Shown: one piece after another, positions 16,799-26,524 of the stretch
Numbering within the stretch: position 1 is the stretch's first letter
Layout of the letters: every line of letters begins with the position of its first letter
NCBI RefSeq assembly: GCF_018614195.1
Contig: NZ_JAGGOT010000022.1
Location: 141,051 to 205,050 of the forward strand
Reading direction: 5' to 3'
From: Streptomyces sp. ISL-43
GTDB lineage: Bacteria; Actinomycetota; Actinomycetes; Streptomycetales; Streptomycetaceae
Length of the DNA: 64,000 nucleotides
Program-made: the position numbers and the translations under genes
The notes under the pieces: model-generated
Told to the model about the DNA's origin: nothing
What the model saw: only the letters and a program-made list of their open reading frames with translations
The model's database searches: none

Positions 16799-17563
16799 AT
16801 GAAGGAACAGACCGGCCTCCTCGCAGGCAAGCGCGCTCTGATCACCGGCGCGAGCAGCGGCATCGGGGCGGCCGCCGCCCGGGTGTTCTGCGAGAACGGG
16901 GCGTCGGTGCTCATCACCGCCCGACGCGAGGAGGAACTGGCCGCGCTCACCCGCGAGTTGACGGACCAGGGCTTCACCGCGGCCTACGCCGTCGCCGACG
17001 TGTCCCGCGGCGAGGAGGTCGAGCGTGCGGTGGCCCGGGCTGTGGAGCTCTTCGGCGGTCTGGACGTCGCCTTCAACAACGCGGGGCTGGGGACGGTTCC
17101 GGAGCCGCTGCACCTCACACCGGACGCGGACTTCGAGGCCGTCATGGACACCAATGTCCGCGGCACCTGGAACTGCATGAAGCACGAGATCGCCGCGATG
17201 CTGCCGGACGGCGGGGCGATCGTGAACAACAGCAGCGTCGCGGGCCTGGTCGGCACCCCGGCGGGCGCCCCGTACATCGCGTCGAAGCACGCGATCATCG
17301 GTCTGACGAAGGCCGCCGCCGGGTACTCCGCCCAGGGCATCCGGGTCAACGCCATCGCCCCCGGCACCACGCGCAGCGAGATGATGGGCCAGTGGTTCGA
17401 CCTGAACCCGGGCCTGGAGGAGCACTTGCACACCATGGCCCCGCTGCCGCGCACGGCGGACCCGCGCGAGATCGCGTACGCGGCCGCGTGGCTCCTCAGC
17501 GACCAGGCGTCCTTCGTCGTCGGCGCGACCGTCCCGGTGGACGGCGGCTGGACCGCCCGCTGA
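16799..17563 (+). CDS. short-chain dehydrogenase/reductase
   Basis: A 254-residue classical SDR. It has the TGASSGIG cofactor motif (residues 16-23), NNAG, an active-site serine in NNSSVAG, and YIASKHA for the catalytic Tyr-x-x-x-Lys. The C-terminal PVDGGWTAR is typical. The ARR at the end of the second strand suggests NADPH preference. The start lies 60 bp after the P450 stop on the same strand, so an afsA-P450-SDR unit is plausible, with this enzyme reducing a ketone in the autoregulator. A role in the antibiotic-like pathway is the alternative. Confidence 0.93.
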   Translation: MKEQTGLLAGKRALITGASSGIGAAAARVFCENGASVLITARREEELAALTRELTDQGFTAAYAVADVSRGEEVERAVARAVELFGGLDVAFNNAGLGTVPEPLHLTPDADFEAVMDTNVRGTWNCMKHEIAAMLPDGGAIVNNSSVAGLVGTPAGAPYIASKHAIIGLTKAAAGYSAQGIRVNAIAPGTTRSEMMGQWFDLNPGLEEHLHTMAPLPRTADPREIAYAAAWLLSDQASFVVGATVPVDGGWTAR

Positions 17564-17573
17564 CGTACTGCGC

Positions 17574-17858
17574 TCAGCGGGCCGAGCCGAACTCGACGCC
17601 GACCCTGCAGGGCACCAGCGCCGGCCGGTCGGGCCCGCCTGAGAGCAGCGCGCGGGCGTGTTCCGGATCGAGGGTGAACTCGATCCGGTCGCACTCGCGC
17701 GGGCGGTCGGGCGGGCCGACGACCAGGTGGAAGGCGACCGCCCCGGCGTCGTCGCGGGAGGTGGTCACCACCGCGTCGACGACACCGGAGATGTCGTGGG
17801 AGAGCAGGGCCTCGATCTGGCGTACGTGTGCGGTGGTCATGACGGTCATGGCGGGCAT
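17574..17858 (-). CDS. small hypothetical protein downstream of the amidase
   Basis: A 94-residue cytoplasmic protein, rich in charged residues, with no signal or membrane segment. The start may be the ATG at 17858 or the next one 9 nt downstream. It begins 12 nt after the GatA-like amidase stop on the same strand and converges on the SDR gene. GatC would be the expected small partner of GatA, but the sequence (IEALLSHDISGVVDAVV, VVGPPDRPRECDRIEFTL) does not resemble GatC. Function unknown. Confidence 0.7.
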   Translation of the reverse strand: MPAMTVMTTAHVRQIEALLSHDISGVVDAVVTTSRDDAGAVAFHLVVGPPDRPRECDRIEFTLDPEHARALLSGGPDRPALVPCRVGVEFGSAR

Positions 17859-17870
17859 CCTCCTGGTGGG

Positions 17871-19367
<1,497 letters not shown>

Positions 19368-19470
19368 GTGCGTCTTCCTTGCTGCTGCGTGCCGTAGGAG
19401 GCGGGGCGGGCCGGGTGGGCGGGCGCCACTGTAGGGCGCCCGCGCTCCGTCCTTCAGCCGACTTCCGTGC

Positions 19471-20574
19471 TCACGAGGCCTCCGCCGCCTCCGCGCAGGC
19501 CAGTTCGTCGGCCAGCAGCCGCCACAGACCCGCGTAGCCCTGGACGAGCTGGGCCATCGGTTCCTTGCAGTGCCTCGGCAGGCTCGCCGCGATCTTCTCC
19601 CGGTCCTGGGCGACCAGCGCGCAGGCGCCGAGCATCCGCAGCACGTCGCGCCCGGACTCGCTCAGCCGCAGGGACGGGTCCCGGCGCAGCGATTCGAAGA
19701 TGCGCAGCAGCCGGTCGGGGGCGGGTTGCGGATCGGCGACCGGCCTGCGCGGGGCGGAGCCGCGCCGGGCGGCGAGCGAGATCGGGTCGGCGGCCGGTGA
19801 GGAAGCCGATGGAGAAGAGGAAGAAGGGGACGCGGAAGAAGGGGACGCGGAAGAAGGGGACGCGGCGCGACGGCGGTCGGCGGGCGCGGTGTCGCCGCGC
19901 CGGGCCGGTACGGGGTCCTCCCCGCGCCGGATCCGGTCGCGTACGTCGGCCACGGTCGCCGGGGACAGCCCGGCCTCGGCGGCGATCCGGCGCAGCGAGG
20001 CGCCGGGGTTGCTGCGCAGGAGTTCGCCGGCCAGTTCGCGGGCGCGGGAGGGGTCGACGGGGCGGGCCCGTCCGTCGCGGCCGACGCGGTGGCCGGTCTC
20101 GGCCGCGGCAGTGCCCTTGCGCAGTTGGGAGATCTTCCGGGCGGAGAGTCCGGTGACGGCCGCGACCGCGCGGTCCGACCAGCGGGGGTGGGAGGCGAAG
20201 ACGCGTCCCGCGGCGGCGGTCCGGTCGGCGGCGGTCAGGGGCCGCCCGTGGGTGACGTTGGCCGCGACCGCCAGGAGCTCCGCCTCGCTCCGCTCGCCGT
20301 CGAAGTACCGTACGCGGATGTGGGTTTCGCCGCGGAGCGCGGCGGCGCGGAGCCGGTGGGCGCCGTCGATCACGCGCATGGTCGGCCGGTGGACCAGGAT
20401 GGGCGGCAATTCGCCTTCGGCTTCCGCGAGGGTCTTCGCGTACTCCCCGTCCTCGCCGCCAGTGCGGGGCGAGAATCCCGCCGTGATCCGGTCCGTTGCC
20501 ACGCTTTCCACGGGCTGGTCGAGATATCCCCGGTCGCGGAATCTGATCAGGTGGTCGGCGCTTTCTGCGTCCAT
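19471..20574 (-). CDS. ParB/StrR-like transcriptional regulator
   Basis: A 367-residue DNA-binding regulator of the StrR type, whose N-terminus has a ParB/Sulfiredoxin fold. Residues ~60-110 hold the ParB core ([17 protein letters not shown]). A helix-turn-helix follows ([20 protein letters not shown]) and a second one later ([21 protein letters not shown]). The linker at residues ~235-260 is a run of Ser/Pro/Ala encoded by 15-bp tandem repeats. StrR homologues activate antibiotic operons, so this is a candidate pathway activator. The start has GAGGGGAAG upstream. Not a partition ParB: no ParA neighbour. Confidence 0.82.
   Translation of the reverse strand: MDAESADHLIRFRDRGYLDQPVESVATDRITAGFSPRTGGEDGEYAKTLAEAEGELPPILVHRPTMRVIDGAHRLRAAALRGETHIRVRYFDGERSEAELLAVAANVTHGRPLTAADRTAAAGRVFASHPRWSDRAVAAVTGLSARKISQLRKGTAAAETGHRVGRDGRARPVDPSRARELAGELLRSNPGASLRRIAAEAGLSPATVADVRDRIRRGEDPVPARRGDTAPADRRRAASPSSASPSSASPSSSSPSASSPAADPISLAARRGSAPRRPVADPQPAPDRLLRIFESLRRDPSLRLSESGRDVLRMLGACALVAQDREKIAASLPRHCKEPMAQLVQGYAGLWRLLADELACAEAAEAS
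19820..19864. repeat. three perfect 15-bp tandem repeats inside the StrR-like gene
   Basis: GAAGAAGGGGACGCG repeated three times, in frame, encoding Ser/Pro/Ala units of the linker. Copy number is likely to vary among strains without breaking the frame. Confidence 0.9.
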
Positions 20575-20615
20575 CGTCTTCCCCTCGGTGAGCGGGTGCG
20601 GATGAGGGGGCGTGG

Positions 20616-20798
20616 TCACTGCCAGCCGAGGTCGTCCAGCCCGGTCTGACCGGGCGTGTTCTGGACGGTGGCGGCGGGCGGGCTGGTCACGGGGGTGGTG
20701 TCGGCGTGTGCGGCGGCCGCTCCGAAGGCGGTGCAGGCGGCGAGAATTCCGGCGAGGACCGTGCCCCGGACGGTTCTGCGGGAGTTTTCGAAAGACAT
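20616..20798 (-). CDS. mini secreted peptide
   Basis: A 60-residue pre-peptide. After the basic start SRRTVRG comes the hydrophobic stretch TVLAGILAACTAFGAAAAHA with a good signal-peptidase I site (AHA-D), leaving a mature peptide of about 27 residues ending in GLDDLGWQ. It begins 224 bp upstream of the StrR-like gene on the same strand. Small exported peptides with AxA sites are common in Streptomyces and mostly uncharacterised. A signalling or surface role is possible; nothing in the sequence decides. Confidence 0.6.
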   Translation of the reverse strand: MSFENSRRTVRGTVLAGILAACTAFGAAAAHADTTPVTSPPAATVQNTPGQTGLDDLGWQ

Positions 20799-21012
20799 AT
20801 GGTTTCCGCCTTTTCAGCCGGCCTTGTGTTTCGCTGACAGGCAGGAGTCTGCTGCCGGCGCGGTCGGCGGGGAAAGGGGCGCCGGGACGGGCAATCCGGC
20901 CTTGGCATACACAGTCCAGCTTCACCCAAGGAAGCGTCAGCTCCCGGCAAACAGCTCGCCATTCGCCTGCGGGCGGCGTCGGATCGTGCTCGGCATCAAC
21001 CCGTGCTCGGCG

Positions 21013-21321
21013 TCAGATCGTGCTCCACGGGTCGCTTCCCGGCAGCAGCGGTACCTCGGCCCGCTCCAGCTGCCACTCCCCCAGCACGGCGTGCGCCGAG
21101 GCGGCGTGCAGCCACAGCCGCCGGGCGGCCGCTTCCGCCGCGGCCAGCGACGGAGCCCGTACGTACAGCCCGACCACGGGGGCCGCTTCGGGGTCCGGGT
21201 GGACGCTGACATGGACCAGCCCGTCGCGCCCCGCCGCGCAGCGGGAGATGGCCGCCGCCGTCGGCGCGGGCAGCCGGACGCCGGAGCGCGGGGGCCGCAG
21301 GTGGACGTGAACGAGATACAT
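21013..21321 (-). CDS. small hypothetical protein
   Basis: A 102-residue soluble protein beginning MYLVHVHLRPPRSG, with DGLVHVSVHP and an alanine-rich helix. No family recognised. The ribosome-binding site is weak. It is divergent from the TrmB-LuxR regulator gene 208 bp away, so the two could share a promoter region. Confidence 0.5.
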   Translation of the reverse strand: MYLVHVHLRPPRSGVRLPAPTAAAISRCAAGRDGLVHVSVHPDPEAAPVVGLYVRAPSLAAAEAAARRLWLHAASAHAVLGEWQLERAEVPLLPGSDPWSTI

Positions 21322-21528
21322 GGGAGGGAGTCCGGCTCCGTAGTGGAAGAGTCTTTCCGAAATCGAGAGTCAGGAAAATGCCGTAGGAAAGGCGGTCCGA
21401 GAGATTGCGGATGGTGTCTTGCCGAGGGTGCGTCCGACCCGTACCGTCAGGGCAATTACGCAGCCCAGTGCCCCCACCAGCGCCTGGAACCCCCATGGGA
21501 TCCGGGCTCTGAACCGGAGTTGCCATCG

Positions 21529-22527
21529 ATGCTTGATCTCCTCGGCCTCGACGCAGTCGCCGAATCCGTCTACCGGGGAATTCTCGCCAAACCCCGGGAC
21601 ATCGCGGATCTGAGTCGTCAGCTCGACCTGACGCCGGAAGCGGTCCGCTCCGCTCTGGACCGGCTCAGCGAGATGGCGCTCGTGCGCGCCTCCACCGAGG
21701 TCGGCGCCCCGCTGCACGCGGTCAGCCCGCACGTCGGCATGGAGATCCTGCTCGCCCGCCAGCAGGCGGACCTCGCCAGCCGCCAGCAGCGGCTGGAGGC
21801 GAGCCGGGCGGCGGCCGCGCAGCTCATCCTGGAGTACGACGGCCGGGGCGCCGGCAGCGCCGTCGACCCGGGGGTGCGCTACCTCGACGGGCTCGACTCC
21901 ATCCGCGACCACCTCGCCAACCTGCGCGGCCAGGTCACCCAGGAGCTCCTGGCCTTCGCGCCCGGCGGCCCCCAGACCGCGGAGAACATGAACGCCTCCA
22001 GACCGCTCAACCAGCAGCTGCTCATGCGCGGCGTGCAGATGCGCACGGTCTACCTCGACTCCATCCGCGGCTGTCCGCACACCATGGAGTACGCGCGCTG
22101 GCTCGTCGCGCAGGGCTCGCAGGTCCGTACCGTCCCCTCGCTCCCCAACCGGATGATCATCTACGACCGCACGTCGGCGATCATCGCGGCGGACACCGGC
22201 AACACGGCGGCCGGCGCGGTCGAGGTCACCTCCCAGGGGATGGTGGCCACCTTGTACACGCTCTTCGAGAGCGTCTGGCAGTCCGGGGAATGCCTCGACA
22301 CCCAGGCCAGACCGGACCCCGGCGAGCTCACCCGCCAGCAGGCCGAGGCGCTGAAGCTGCTCGCGCAGGGCTGCACGGACGAGACCATCGCCCACCGCCT
22401 GGGGGTGTCGCCGCGTACCGCCCGGCGCATCGCCGCCGGGCTGATGGCCTACCTCGGCGCCCAGAGCCGCTTCCAGGCCGGGGTCCACGCGGTGCAGCGC
22501 GGTTACCTGCCGACCGGCCCCGAATAG
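21529..22527 (+). CDS. TrmB/LuxR two-domain transcriptional regulator
   Basis: A 332-residue regulator. Residues 1-60 resemble a TrmB-type winged helix (RGILAKPRDIADLSRQLDLTPEAVRSALDRL). The middle region is a PLD-like sensor found in many Streptomyces regulators. The C-terminus is a LuxR/GerE helix-turn-helix (LTRQQAEALKLLAQGCTDETIAHRLGVSPRTARRI). It converges on the LOG-family gene that ends the peptide operon and is a plausible regulator of it or of the butyrolactone region. The ligand is unknown. The start is the ATG opening MLDLLGLDAVAESVYRGIL, matching the usual N-terminus of this family. Confidence 0.88.
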   Translation: MLDLLGLDAVAESVYRGILAKPRDIADLSRQLDLTPEAVRSALDRLSEMALVRASTEVGAPLHAVSPHVGMEILLARQQADLASRQQRLEASRAAAAQLILEYDGRGAGSAVDPGVRYLDGLDSIRDHLANLRGQVTQELLAFAPGGPQTAENMNASRPLNQQLLMRGVQMRTVYLDSIRGCPHTMEYARWLVAQGSQVRTVPSLPNRMIIYDRTSAIIAADTGNTAAGAVEVTSQGMVATLYTLFESVWQSGECLDTQARPDPGELTRQQAEALKLLAQGCTDETIAHRLGVSPRTARRIAAGLMAYLGAQSRFQAGVHAVQRGYLPTGPE

Positions 22528-22556
22528 CCCGGGGGCGCCGCGGCCGGCCCGGCGCC

Positions 22557-23135
22557 TCATGCCGCGGCCAGCACCCAGGGTGCGCCCAGCAGGTCCAGCG
22601 CCTCTTCGGCGCTGTCGGCGCACCGGATCATCCGGCGCTCCGCCGCGGTCAGGAACCCCTCGGACACGAGGTGGTCGAGCATCGCGAGCATCGGGTCGTA
22701 GAAGCCGGCGTGGTTGACCACCACGATCGGCTTCTCCATCAGGGAGAGCTGGTTCCACGTGGCCACCTCCATCAGCTCGTCCAGCGTCCCGATCCCGCCG
22801 GGCAGTACGGCGAAGCCGTTGGACAGCCGGTACATGAGCGCCTTGCGCTCGTGCATGGACCGCACGACGAAGATGGCGCCGCGCGCCCGGTCGGCCCGCT
22901 CCCGCTCGTGCAGCGCGCGCGGCACCACTCCGGTCACCGCCCCTCCCCCGCTCAGCACCCCGTCCGCGACGGCGCCCATGACCCCGACCCCGCCAGCGCC
23001 GTAGACCAGGTCCAGGCCGCGCCCGGCGAGCGCCCGGCCGAAGCCGTGCGCGAAGTCCACGTGGTCCTGACGGACCCCGGGCCTGGCACCGCAGAACACC
23101 GCGATGCGTTCGCTCTTCCTGACCAGCGTCTCCAT
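22557..23135 (-). CDS. LOG-family phosphoribohydrolase (TIGR00730)
   Basis: A 192-residue LOG-fold enzyme. The motifs PGGIGTLDE and MHERKALM form the active site of cytokinin riboside 5'-monophosphate phosphoribohydrolases, which release free base from nucleoside monophosphates. It is the last gene of the minus-strand peptide operon, starting 6 nt after the M20 gene. Its role there is unclear: nucleotide-related tailoring or a passenger gene. Confidence 0.88.
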   Translation of the reverse strand: METLVRKSERIAVFCGARPGVRQDHVDFAHGFGRALAGRGLDLVYGAGGVGVMGAVADGVLSGGGAVTGVVPRALHERERADRARGAIFVVRSMHERKALMYRLSNGFAVLPGGIGTLDELMEVATWNQLSLMEKPIVVVNHAGFYDPMLAMLDHLVSEGFLTAAERRMIRCADSAEEALDLLGAPWVLAAA

Positions 23136-23141
23136 GACTCC

Positions 23142-24491
23142 TCAACTCCCGGTGGTATTGAGCTCGTTGGAAGGCCGCGACTGCGGCCGGGACTGCGCCC
23201 GATCCTGCGGGCCGATCCCGATGGTGCGCAGCGCCGTACGGAAGAGCACGCGGGCCCCGGCGACGAGGTCCTCGGGGGCCGTGTCCTCCTCGGGCACGTG
23301 GCTGATGCCGCCCAGGCTCGGCACGAAGATCATGCCGATGGGCGCGATGTCCGCGACCATCTGCGCGTCGTGTCCGGCGCCGCTGGGCAGCACCTCGTGC
23401 GCCAGGCCCAGTTCGTCCGCGCTCCGCTCGATCGCGGCGCGCAGCACCTCGCTCGTGGAGACCGGGTCGGAGCGGGTCTCGGCGACCACCTCGATCTCGG
23501 TGCCGGTGCTCTCCGCGATCGCGTCGAGCATCCGCCGCAGGGTCTCCTCGGCGGCCGCGGCCTTCCACACGTCCGTGTCCCGCAGGTCCACGGTCATCCG
23601 TACCGATCCGGCGATCGTGTTGGGGGTGTTCGGGTGGGGGTCGATCCGGCCCACCGTCGCCACCCGGCACAGCCCGCGCTCGCCGGCGATGTGCTCGGCC
23701 GCCAGCACCACCCGGGCCGCCGCGGCCATCGCGTCGCGCCTGCCCTTCATCGGGCTGGTCCCGGAGTGCCCGGCGGCGCCGCGCACCTCCAGGGTCAGCA
23801 CCGTGCGGCCGGTGATCGCGTCGACGACGCCGATCCGGCGGCCGCTGCGTTCCAGCACCGGCCCCTGCTCCACGTGCAGTTCGAGGTAGGCGGCGACCGA
23901 TCCGTGCGGCCAGCAGGCGCTGCCCAGCGCGTCGAGGTCGCCACCGGCCAGCCGCAGCTCCTCGCGCAGCCGGCGCCCCTGGTGGTCGCGGGGCTCGCGC
24001 GGCAGCCCGGCGAGGCGTCCGGCGATCGCCATCGAGCCCCAGAAGGGCTGCGGGAAGAGCGCGCCCTCCTCGTTGGCGAAGGCCACGGCGACGGGCTCGT
24101 AGGGGGATTCGATCCCGCACTCCTCGAAGGTCTGCAGGACCTCCAGCGCGGCGAGGACCCCGTACGCGCCGTCGAGGCGGCCCGCGTTGACGACGGTGTC
24201 GAGGTGCGAGCCCATCATCAGGGCCTGGCGCCCCTCGCCGTACGAGGTGTGGCGCGGCCGGATGACGATGTTGCCCGCCGCGTCCACGGACGGTACGAGG
24301 CCCGCGTCGCGCGCCTCGTCCATCAGGTAGGCGCGGGCCTCGCGGTCGGCCGCGCCGAAGCCCTCGCGGGTGATCCCGCCCGTCTCGGGGTCGAGGCCGA
24401 TCCGGCCGAGGCGGGCGATGCGCCGCAGCAGCCGGTCCCCGTCGATGTCCGCGCGCAGGCCGCCGGCCCGCTGGGCGAGCGTGCTGGTCAT
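23142..24491 (-). CDS. M20-family hydantoinase/carbamoylase-type amidohydrolase
   Basis: A 449-residue dinuclear-zinc hydrolase of the N-carbamoyl-L-amino-acid hydrolase/allantoate amidohydrolase group. Metal-ligand motifs are GSHLDTVVNAGRLDGAYG, ANEEGALFPQPFWGS and LELHVEQGP. GAAGHSGTSPMKGRRDA marks the dimerisation lid and GAGHDAQ a further conserved site. The ATG at 24491 has GGAAGGA upstream; an alternative GTG overlapping the S9 stop would add 21 residues. Lying after S9 and M13 peptidase genes in one operon, it may trim a terminal residue from, or recycle, the peptide product. Confidence 0.9.
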   Translation of the reverse strand: MTSTLAQRAGGLRADIDGDRLLRRIARLGRIGLDPETGGITREGFGAADREARAYLMDEARDAGLVPSVDAAGNIVIRPRHTSYGEGRQALMMGSHLDTVVNAGRLDGAYGVLAALEVLQTFEECGIESPYEPVAVAFANEEGALFPQPFWGSMAIAGRLAGLPREPRDHQGRRLREELRLAGGDLDALGSACWPHGSVAAYLELHVEQGPVLERSGRRIGVVDAITGRTVLTLEVRGAAGHSGTSPMKGRRDAMAAAARVVLAAEHIAGERGLCRVATVGRIDPHPNTPNTIAGSVRMTVDLRDTDVWKAAAAEETLRRMLDAIAESTGTEIEVVAETRSDPVSTSEVLRAAIERSADELGLAHEVLPSGAGHDAQMVADIAPIGMIFVPSLGGISHVPEEDTAPEDLVAGARVLFRTALRTIGIGPQDRAQSRPQSRPSNELNTTGS

Positions 24492-24550
24492 GACAGTGTC
24501 CTTCCGGTCCGTTCGGAGGTCTTCGAGTACGGCCAGGTCGACGACGCCGC

Positions 24551-26515
24551 TCACAAGTGCCGCCCCCACCACTCCAGTACCGCCGCGAAGCGGGCGAGGC
24601 GGTGGCTGGGGAGCCCGGAGCGGGACATGTCGTGCCCCTCGCCGGGGAAGAGGAGCATCTCGGCGGGGACCCCGCGCATGCGCAGCTCGGTGAACAGGCG
24701 CTGCGCCTGCTCCGGCGGACAGTGCCGGTCCTCCTCGGACTGGATGATCAGCATCGGTGTGGTCATCCGGTCCGCGTACGTCAGCGGGGACTGGCGCGCC
24801 CAGCCGTCGCGGTCCGCCCCGTACAGCGCGACTGCGAGGTCGACGCCGTCGTCGCTGGTGGCCGCGTAGCTGTCGATCGCGTACAGCCCGCGCTCGCCGA
24901 TCATCGCCTTGAAGCGGTCTCCGTGGTGGGCGTTGAACCACGCCGCCATGTAGCCGCCGAAGGAGCCGCCCATCACCCCGACGCGCTTCGCGTCCAGTTC
25001 GGGCAGGTCCAGCGCGGCGTCCAGCAGGGCGAGGAGGTCGACGGCCGACCGGCCCGGCAGGTCGCCCTGGACGTGGGACCCGTGCTCGGCGCCGTATCCG
25101 GAGGTGCCGCGCGGGTTGCCGAGGACCACCGCGTAGCCGGCCCTCGCGTACACCTGCGCCTCGTCGAAGGCGGCCGGCCCGTTGAGGGTGTAGCCCCATT
25201 GGGTGAAGGGGCCGCCCTTGACCTGGAAGATCACCGGGTGCGGTCCGGGGCCCTCGGGGCGCACCACCCAGCCCTGCAGCTCGTAGCCGTCGGGCGCCGT
25301 CGCGGTGAACTCGCGCATCGGCAGCAGCTCGGCGCGCTCGGTCAGTTCGCGTCCGTAGGAGGTCAGCGTCCGCTCGGTGCCGCCGCTGAGCACCACCAGG
25401 TCGCCGGCGCTCGCGGCGCTGGTCACCACGGCCGCGATGACGGGGCCCGCCGGGGTCTCGGCGACCGCGTAGCCGTTGACCTGGCGCGGGCCGGTGATGA
25501 CCGGCGCGGGCTCGGAGCCGTCGTAGGGGACGAGGACCAGGTTGACCTCGCCGCGCCGGTCGCCCGCGAAGTACACGCCGTCGGCGGCCGGGCGGATCAT
25601 CTGGCTGGCGAAGCTGAGGTGGTGGGAGCCGCCCGTCAGGCGGCGCGGGGCGCAGGAGCCGTCGGCGGCGGGCAGCAGGACGCCGGGGGCGCTGACCGGA
25701 ACCGTCCACAGGCCGTAGGTGGAGGTCGCGCAGGAGTGGTTGAACTTGTCGAGCTCGGAGCCGACGAAGACCACGGACGCGCCGTCGGCGGCGAAGCGCG
25801 GGGTGAACAGGTACATCCCGCCGTGCGTCAGGGGCCGCAGGCCGCTGCCGTCGGGGGCCGCCGCCCAGATGTCGTTGCGGGAGTCGTCGCCCGCCTCCTC
25901 GTGCCGGGCGCAGACGAAGACCAGCTGGTCGCCCGCCGGGTTCCACGCCAGGTCCATGTGGTCGTACGGGCCCTCCGTGACCTGGACGGCGGGCGCCGCC
26001 GGGTCGAACGGGTCCGTGACGAAGACCTGGCGGGGCCGGTCGGCGGTGTAGCCGAAACCGTCCATCTGGTAGAGCAGCGTGGTGATCCGGCGCGGCGCCT
26101 CCGCCTCGGCCGGGCCCTGGTAGCGGCCCGCTTCGGGGATCCGGCTGGTGTAGGCGATCCGCGTGGAGTCGGGGCTCCACACGGGCTGGCCCGCGCCCAT
26201 CGGGTGGTCGGTGACCGGGAAGGCCTCGCCGCCGCCGTCCATCGGGAGGAGGTGGATCTGCGCCCGGCCGTGCGCGCCCGGGCGCTGGAAGGCGAGGAAG
26301 CGGCCGTCGGGCGAGAAGGCCGGGCAGCCGTCGTAGGCGCCCTGGGTCAGGCGGCGCGGCGCGCTCGCCCCGCTGGTGTCCGCGATCAGCAGCTCGGTGG
26401 TGTAGTCGTCCGCCTCCAGAACGGGGCGGGTGACCTCGAAGACGACGTGGCGGCCGTCGGGCGAGAGGGCGGGCGGCCCGAGCACGGGCAGCAGCTCGAT
26501 GTCAGCAGGAAGCAT
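24551..26515 (-). CDS. S9-family prolyl-oligopeptidase-like serine peptidase
   Basis: A 654-residue acylaminoacyl-peptidase/DPP-type enzyme. The N-terminal ~380 residues are a WD/PD40 beta-propeller (LSPDGRHVVFE, FSPDGRFLAFQ, WSPDSTRIAYT blades). The C-terminal alpha/beta hydrolase has the nucleophile in GVMGGSFGGYM and the catalytic histidine in PGEGHDM. No signal peptide, so cytoplasmic. Such peptidases cleave short peptides, fitting removal or trimming of a ~28-residue substrate. It starts 10 nt after the M13 stop. Confidence 0.92.
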   Translation of the reverse strand: MLPADIELLPVLGPPALSPDGRHVVFEVTRPVLEADDYTTELLIADTSGASAPRRLTQGAYDGCPAFSPDGRFLAFQRPGAHGRAQIHLLPMDGGGEAFPVTDHPMGAGQPVWSPDSTRIAYTSRIPEAGRYQGPAEAEAPRRITTLLYQMDGFGYTADRPRQVFVTDPFDPAAPAVQVTEGPYDHMDLAWNPAGDQLVFVCARHEEAGDDSRNDIWAAAPDGSGLRPLTHGGMYLFTPRFAADGASVVFVGSELDKFNHSCATSTYGLWTVPVSAPGVLLPAADGSCAPRRLTGGSHHLSFASQMIRPAADGVYFAGDRRGEVNLVLVPYDGSEPAPVITGPRQVNGYAVAETPAGPVIAAVVTSAASAGDLVVLSGGTERTLTSYGRELTERAELLPMREFTATAPDGYELQGWVVRPEGPGPHPVIFQVKGGPFTQWGYTLNGPAAFDEAQVYARAGYAVVLGNPRGTSGYGAEHGSHVQGDLPGRSAVDLLALLDAALDLPELDAKRVGVMGGSFGGYMAAWFNAHHGDRFKAMIGERGLYAIDSYAATSDDGVDLAVALYGADRDGWARQSPLTYADRMTTPMLIIQSEEDRHCPPEQAQRLFTELRMRGVPAEMLLFPGEGHDMSRSGLPSHRLARFAAVLEWWGRHL

Positions 26516-26524
26516 GGCAGGGCC

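Noticed and set aside
17574..17858. GatC subunit next to the GatA-like gene
   Set aside because: Size fits, but the sequence lacks GatC's helical pattern and conserved residues.
19471..20574. Second partition ParB
   Set aside because: Contains a ParB fold but has no ParA neighbour or centromere-like repeats, and fits the StrR-type regulator layout better.
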